In this document: positions 59,101 to 64,000 of the stretch, piece by piece
Layout of the letters: each line of letters begins with the position of its first letter
How positions within the stretch are numbered: the first letter of the stretch is position 1
Notes under the pieces: model-generated
What the model was told of the DNA's origin: nothing
Databases searched by the model: none
Seen by the model: only the letters and a program-made list of their open reading frames with translations
From: Procambarus clarkii
Taxonomy: Eukaryota > Arthropoda > Malacostraca > Decapoda > Cambaridae
Reading direction: 5' to 3'
Length of the DNA: 64,000 nucleotides
Assembly: GCF_040958095.1 (NCBI RefSeq)
Contig: NC_091237.1
Span: 15,346,036 to 15,410,035 of the forward strand
Program-made: the position numbers and the translations under genes

Positions 59101-61165
59101 ACTTAAAGTACGACTGTCTGGACCACAGTGACGAGGCCGAGTGCCAGCTCGTCTCTCAGCCTGAAGACTACAGGAAGGACCTGCCACCTCGGCAGGGCAA
59201 TGGCGTGAATGCCTCCAGCCTACCAATAACATTACACGTTAATGTCGAGTCTGCCGCAGTTGACACGACACTGATGACCATGCAGCTGTCATACAAAATC
59301 ATCAAGATTTGGATCGACGACCGTCTTAATTACCGCAACTTAAAGATCAACGACAGTCTAAATAAGGTGGACTACACGAGTATGATGAGCCTCTGGTCGC
59401 CCATCATCGCCTTCGTGAACACGGAGGGCCATCAACACACAGTGGTCGACATAGAGTCGTCACTCTACCTGAAGCGCCAGCAGCCCCCAGACCGCAGCGA
59501 CAACAGCGCCCCCGGCGAAGGTGACAACTCGTACACTGTGTTCTGTATCACAGTGAAATGTAGATTATCCTTGCAGTGTTAATATTATACTTAGTTATAC
59601 ATGATCTCACACCCCTATGAAGTACGACTTTAGTATATATAATGTGAAATACAATAAAGAGAAGTGTAGATGAAATATCAGTCTTTGGTTTTATATTATA
59701 TTACAGGTACGAATAATGAGCTCTGATTACCCACTGGATGTTGGTTATTGGCTTACATCAAACTTTATCTTTTTATTCCTAATTTCTGTATTATTTCTAG
59801 CTCAAAGTCACAGTATGTTATAAATCAAGATTAATACTTCCCGAATAACATTATAAATGCACTTGATTCGTGAAATCTTTTTTGGGATTGCCTATTCAAA
59901 ATATTGGCTGTGGAGAGAAAAATCTTGATATTGTGCTAACATAGTTGGCCTGTGTTGGGCAGTGGACCTGTTTCCGGGCAAAAGGAACCCTCTCCTCCTC
60001 TCCAGGAAGTACAGCACCACCTTCATCTGTGACTTCGACCTCATGCTGTACCCGTTTGATGTCCAATTCTGCGACATGCGCCTCCAAATGCTCTCCGGCT
60101 CCAAAGACTTCCTTAATTTCGAAGAGACGAACTCCTCCGCCGCTTACTACGGCAGTGCTGTGCTATTGGAGTACCAGGTCAGTGGCCGAACACTATCAGC
60201 GTAAGAGTTAAGGACACTACAGGAAGGCCTATTGGCCCATATGAGACAGCTCCTATTTATATCCACCCAAACTCATTCATTCTAGAATTATATGTAGGTC
60301 TAGTGTACGCAAATGCTGGGGAGACATCTGCTGGAGATACCCTTTTCTTTACATATCTTTCATGACTATAGAATTAGATATATGTACTGATTCTCCTGAA
60401 ACCACATAAGCTCCTCAGGTCGTCTGTCTCTTACTCTTTTTCACCTTTATCTCACTTCACTGAACGCAATCACTCATTATGTCACTAATGAATTTTTGAA
60501 AGTTTTTCGTCTCCCTGTGTGTGTAGGTCCAGCAGCCGAAGCTCGTCTATGAGCACAGCGGGGAGTTCAGTGTGATGAAGGTTCGGTTATGGCTCCAGCG
60601 ACGCTCGGGCTACGCTATCCTCAACATCTACATGCCCTCCATCATCATCCTGGCCATCTGCTACCTCACACTCTTCCTCCGTCCCCACGCTCTCGATGTT
60701 CGACTCATGACAACGCTGACCTCTCTCCTCGTCTTGGCCACACTCTTTACCCAGGTAAGAGGGAGAGGGGGCCCAGGCAAGAGTTTAGGGAAAGCCTTTT
60801 TCACGTTTGTACTATATCGAATCTCTGACCATCAGGTCTCGTCGTCCCTGCCCAAGACGTCGTACTTCAAGATGGTGGACGTGTGGCTCCTCTTCTGCAT
60901 CGTCATAAGCTTCATGATCATCATCTTCCACGTCGTCATCGACTACTCCCTAACCGAAGGCGGGGACGAGGTGTCCTCCCCCGCCATGAAGCCCGTGACC
61001 AAGGTCCAGCCCTGGACCACACACTCCCGGCAGTCTGGCAAGGTCTACGAGACCTCCGTCAGCCTCAGCAAGTACTCCAAGAACCTCATCACTTTCGCCC
61101 GATGGATGACCGTTGGCATCTTCACTCTCTTCAACTTAATCTATTGGTCGTACATCTTTGGCTAA
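56129..61165 (+). CDS. Chimeric Cys-loop ligand-gated ion channel with pentraxin, C-type lectin and LDLa modules (883 aa, 8 exons)
   Basis: Exons: 56129-56243, 56362-56571, 57141-57222, 57825-57999, 58224-59520, 59963-60177, 60527-60754, 60836-61165. All junctions are GT-AG and the total of 2652 nt stays in frame. Domains: signal peptide (WWSTLLLLGTFLLLPG, about residues 24-39); pentraxin/LamG-like (about 45-210, with FKWYHLCFTYD and SGALSQVNVWD); C-type lectin (244-370, EPN at 336-338, then WGLSDVDC and LCAICEF); a linker domain; LDLa (467-501, six Cys with DHSDEAEC); Cys-loop ligand-binding domain (from about 527; LW.P; Cys649 and Cys663 thirteen residues apart with YPFDVQF); M1 727-749, M2 756-774, M3 789-811, a short M3-M4 loop, and M4 865-882 at the C-terminus. 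It should form a pentameric plasma-membrane channel with a large extracellular recognition head. M2 lacks the anion-type PARV and has D-V-R instead. Ligand and ion are unknown. The start ATG is the first in frame with the signal peptide. Confidence 0.88.
56660..56860 (-). mobile_element. tRNA-derived SINE in intron 2 of the channel gene
   Basis: The minus strand reads CTGGACGGTAGAGCTTCATC then CAGATCGGCGTTCAGTCACC, GTGGTTGGGCACCATTCC and TATAGTTGTAATGGCTTGAC. The first two segments resemble tRNA boxes A and B. Best preserved member of the family in this window. A second, partial head (AGTAGTTGGGCACCATTCC) follows on the plus strand, giving a small palindrome. Confidence 0.8.
59653..59658 (+). 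terminator. AATAAA in intron 5 of the channel gene
   Basis: If the donor at 59521 is skipped, exon 5 continues for 20 more codons to a TAA at 59580-59582, and AATAAA follows 70 bp later. This would end a transcript encoding pentraxin, lectin, LDLa and only the start of the ligand-binding domain, without membrane helices. Confidence 0.4.
60200..60280 (-). mobile_element. LINE tail scrap in intron 6
   Basis: GAAGGCCTATTGGCCCATATGAG then CTCCTATTTATA matches the 3' tail of the fragment at 7995-8236. Confidence 0.65.
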
Positions 61166-61660
61166 CTCCACATATTACAAATGCCAATAACTGCCAACTG
61201 AATCTAAACATCTAACCTAATCTAATTTAACCCCAATTATACACCAAATTCTAATTTACAATAACATTAATGTGTACGAAAATGCCGTTTTAGGACACAG
61301 TATATTAAAAATTTATGACAGCCTCATAAAATTTATGACGTCTTTGGGACGGGCAGCCTCGTGCACGAGCCTAGCATGCGAGTACTTCGTATCCAGAAAA
61401 TTAATCTTTTTCTATAATATATACCAGCAGCATATCTGATTAATGTATTTTTCACCCATGTTAACGCAACTATTTTGTCGAAAGGATGCGAGCGTATAGA
61501 ACCTTTCTAGCTTTTACAATTGATCACGTTTTGAAAAACAATTATTTTTACAATTGTTACACTGCATTAGCCTGTAACATTGTTCTTGTTTGGGGTTATG
61601 ACTGTTATATGAATATGTTTTAATATGAATATGTTATATATGAATAAGTTATAACCTATT
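61166..61660. other. 3' UTR or downstream region of the channel gene
   Basis: AT-rich, contains TCTAACCTAATCTAATTTAA, no gene. A clear AATAAA was not picked out in this stretch. Confidence 0.4.
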
Positions 61661-61670
61661 CATTGAGTTG

Positions 61671-62213
61671 TCCTGAGCTGCACAAGGCGTTGAGTAAAGT
61701 GCCCTGAGTTGCACAAGGCGTTGAGTAAAGTGCCCTGAGCTACACAAGGTGTTGAATAAAGGGCCCTGAGTTGCACAAGGCGTTGAGTAAAGTGTCCCGA
61801 GCTGCACAAGGCGTTGAGTAAAGTGCCCTGAGCTGCACAAGGCGTTGAGTAAAGTGTCCTGAGCTGCACAAGGCGTTGAAAAAAGGGCCCTGAGCTGCAC
61901 AAGGCGTTGAGTAAAGTGCCCTGAGCTACACAAGGTGTTGAATAAAGTGCCCTGAGCTGCACAAGGCGTTGAGTAAAGTGCCCCGAGTTGCACAAGGCGT
62001 TGAGTAAAGTGTCCTGAGCTGCACAAGGCGTTGAGTAATGTGCCCTGAGCTGCACAAGGCGTTGAGTAAAGTGCCCCGAGCTGCACAAGGCGTTGAGTAA
62101 AGTGCCCTGAGCTGCACAAGGCGTTGAGTAAAGTGCCCTGAGCTGCACAAGGCGTTGAGTAATGTGCCCTAAGCTGCACAAGGCGTTGAGTAAAGTTCCC
62201 TGAACTGCACAAG
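61671..62213. repeat. 31-bp minisatellite, about 17-18 copies
   Basis: Unit CACAAGGCGTTGAGTAAAGTGCCCTGAGCTG (31 bp from successive CACAAGG starts). Variants: GAATAAAGGGCC, GTCC for GCCC, GTAATG. It lies about 500 bp after the channel stop codon. The period is not a multiple of 3, so overlapping minus-strand frames of about 195 codons are artefacts. Confidence 0.95.
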
Positions 62214-63229
62214 GCATATTTATTAAAAAATGTCCACACACGTCTCCGATTTCAACAATATCCTCCTGTCTTACCTTGCGCCCCTGAGAGCCGCGGTGAG
62301 AATAACTTCACAACAATACTTGTACCCAGAGTCATCAGGCTCTAACGTGCAGATCAGGAAAAATAACGTGTGTTAGTACATTTTATTGTCCTTTATACTG
62401 ACTAGGGGTGAAGAATAACTTAAGTGGATATAAATATTGGAATGCATAAATACTGGTGTATATGTAGATGATATCCTAGTAACGTTGAGGGTAGCGAAAG
62501 CCTATAGTTTGTTGAGGCGGCGGGAGGCGTTTTCAGAATGTTAATGATCTTAACACCTATTAACCACAATAGATGAACAGAGACATTGGGTAAAAGGGAA
62601 CGTGCCCAACCATTTCTGTCCCACATAGACCTGGGCGCAGCCTGGTACCCCTCAAAGTAGTATACATATTTATTACAAATTTCACCAGTCATTGTTGATA
62701 GTTTGATCAACTGTCTTTGACATGGATTATTTGCCAAGAGGAATTATCAAAACAGTGCCAAGCCGAGATTGCAAGAAGCATCATAGTGCTTATTTTTAAT
62801 AAAATGCAAATTTGCATGTATGTGTAGTAAGTGGTAACTGCTGTTTAGATAGCGGTTTTTTTTCAAGGATCACTACTATCACCCTCCTAAACCTTGCCAA
62901 AACGCTACTAGATGTTTACCTAACATCAATGAATAAGCGGTGCGCGTCGCATACGAAAATGTAAACAAAAAATAAAAAATATCCAGCTATCGCAGGCGAT
63001 TCTTTTCCAAACAGGATTCACTCACTCAAGCAGCACACAACACCCGTTGCAGTTTCTTCCAACAATTTTTCGCAGCGTGTGTTTATGGCTGAAGTGAAGT
63101 AAGCTCTGTAAGAACCAACTTGGAGATATATTTTAGCAAAGTCTTACAGCTTTTGTTGCCACGGTTAGAATGTCAGAAGATGGGTGGAACAGCGACTGTT
63201 TTTAAACCTCCTTAAGAAGCATGTGTGTT
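62214..63229. other. Intergenic, no gene seen
   Basis: Contains a fragment (about 62595-62620, GAACGTGCCCAACCATTTCTG) resembling the SINE body, and AT-rich sequence. It may include the 3' UTR of the minus-strand gene that follows. Confidence 0.4.
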
Positions 63230-64000
63230 TCAGCTGCAGGTACAGTGTGATGGTGGACAGAATGATGGTACGTGGAAACAGTTCTGGACGCACCACCCGT
63301 CCATGCCGGGGACCCTCTGCCACACACCCACTGCTCTACAGTCCTTAGACGGCTCCGACGGGGAAGAGACAGGCACGGGTGTGCTCGAACGAGGCCTCGA
63401 TGGACGGGACTTGCCTAGACGAGGCTTCGATGGGCGAGATTTGCCCGGACGAGGCTTCGATGGATGATATTTGCCCGGACGAGGCTTTGATGGACGAGAT
63501 TTGCCCGGACGAGGCTTCGATGGACGAGGTCTCCTAGTTAAGGACGGAGAGCTGGAGGGTATAGAAGTGTGTGTGGTCGGTCTCCGCGTGCTTCCGAGGG
63601 TGGGCCTGAAAGTTGTTGTAAATAAGGGCGCGAGGCTCGCCTTCGGGTACCAGCTGTAGGTATAGCCCTGACCTCCAGCGTCCGCGCCATTCTCCAAAAG
63701 GCTAGTCACCCCAACACTCGACCTGCCGTACAAAAAAATTGTTTTAAGCCTCAGCTAACCTTTGCAGCCACCCGTCTTAAGAATTATCCTACCGCTATAA
63801 AACCATACTGGCTTAACGGTTCCTCTCCATAACTACTTAATCATTTCAGTTCGTACATTGGAAAAAGATAAATACATGGAATATCTGGAGTTTACATCAC
63901 ATGTAGGCCGGAGCAGATGTAAATTATACACAACATTATTCGCGCGCACACAGCATTTCTGTGTACCTGGAGGCGAGCACACACGCTGTCAATACCTCAC
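63230..64000 (-). CDS. Secreted Pro/Arg/Lys-rich protein with Cys-rich C-terminus (partial, last two exons)
   Basis: The minus-strand penultimate exon (64000-63967, continuing beyond the window) ends TCCAG|GTACAC. The last exon (63722-63230) follows TACGGCAG|. They join in phase as VLTACVLAS-RSSVGVTS. The last exon holds GGQGYTYSWYPKASLAP, a Ser/Thr-rich stretch, about six repeats of KPRPGKSRPS and a Cys module of the form C.A.G.W....GMD.WC..NC......CP..HCTC just before the stop. I associate that Cys pattern with C-terminal modules of secreted, possibly chitin-associated arthropod proteins, but I cannot name the family. The hydrophobic VLTACVLAS may be the end of a signal peptide. The basic repeats could bind acidic polysaccharide; that is inference. 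Confidence 0.65.

Noticed and set aside
61649-62241. Two minus-strand frames of about 195 codons with Leu-Cys-Ser-Ser-Gly-His repeats
   Set aside because: Produced by the 31-bp minisatellite; both frames give similar peptides, the mark of a non-coding tandem repeat.

Overview
This window looks like nuclear DNA of a decapod crustacean, most likely a freshwater crayfish or lobster relative. The genes have GT-AG introns, the protein families are arthropod (a dpr-like Ig protein; a Cys-loop channel fused to pentraxin, lectin and LDLa modules), and CCTAA (TTAGG-type) telomere-like tracts occur inside a repeat. Several repeat families resemble ones I associate with crayfish. The organism call is inference from content; no search was run.

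Layout, left to right. 1-6300: a near-complete I-clade (Nimb-like) LINE, with ORF1 broken and ORF2 almost intact. 7380-8235: palindromic Penelope-like debris and a LINE 3' tip. 8262-8912: the last two coding exons of a dpr/zig-8-like Ig gene. 9000-14000: gene-poor, with a 29-bp minisatellite. 14240-17290: a chain of exon-like segments without an open frame, possibly a spliced non-coding RNA. 18365-19905 and 23080-24592: two minus-strand copies of the same LINE, 5'-truncated at almost the same point. Between them lies an orphan TATA/AP-1 promoter. 25447-27330: broken Tigger/pogo transposon pieces. 28380-29735: more retroelement remains. 30082-32428: a small, young-looking but broken LTR element with nested insertions. 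32990-33470: a 30-bp minisatellite.

35750-50066 holds an inverted pair of genes for a secreted protein of unknown function. The minus-strand copy (47027-50066) is intact and encodes 406 aa with a signal peptide and nine Gly-Pro-Asn-Val-Gly-Gln repeats. The plus-strand copy (35754-38190) is a decayed pseudogene. Their coding parts have diverged strongly, yet their 5' blocks (about 350 bp) remain almost identical. Between them sit a rearranged fourth copy of the LINE, a 43-bp minisatellite and another LINE relic. 50240-51345 is a 761-bp fold-back element embedded in long TA runs.

The strongest find is at 56129-61165 on the plus strand. Eight exons join in phase to encode an 883-aa chimeric pentameric ligand-gated ion channel: signal peptide, pentraxin/LamG-like domain, C-type lectin (EPN motif), linker domain, LDL-receptor class A repeat, Cys-loop ligand-binding domain and four membrane helices. 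The architecture suggests a receptor whose channel is coupled to carbohydrate- or pattern-recognition modules. An AATAAA in intron 5 and a stop-free 81-bp intron between M2 and M3 suggest soluble and extended-loop isoforms. A 31-bp minisatellite follows the gene, and the window ends inside a minus-strand gene for a secreted Pro/Arg/Lys-rich protein with a Cys-rich tail.
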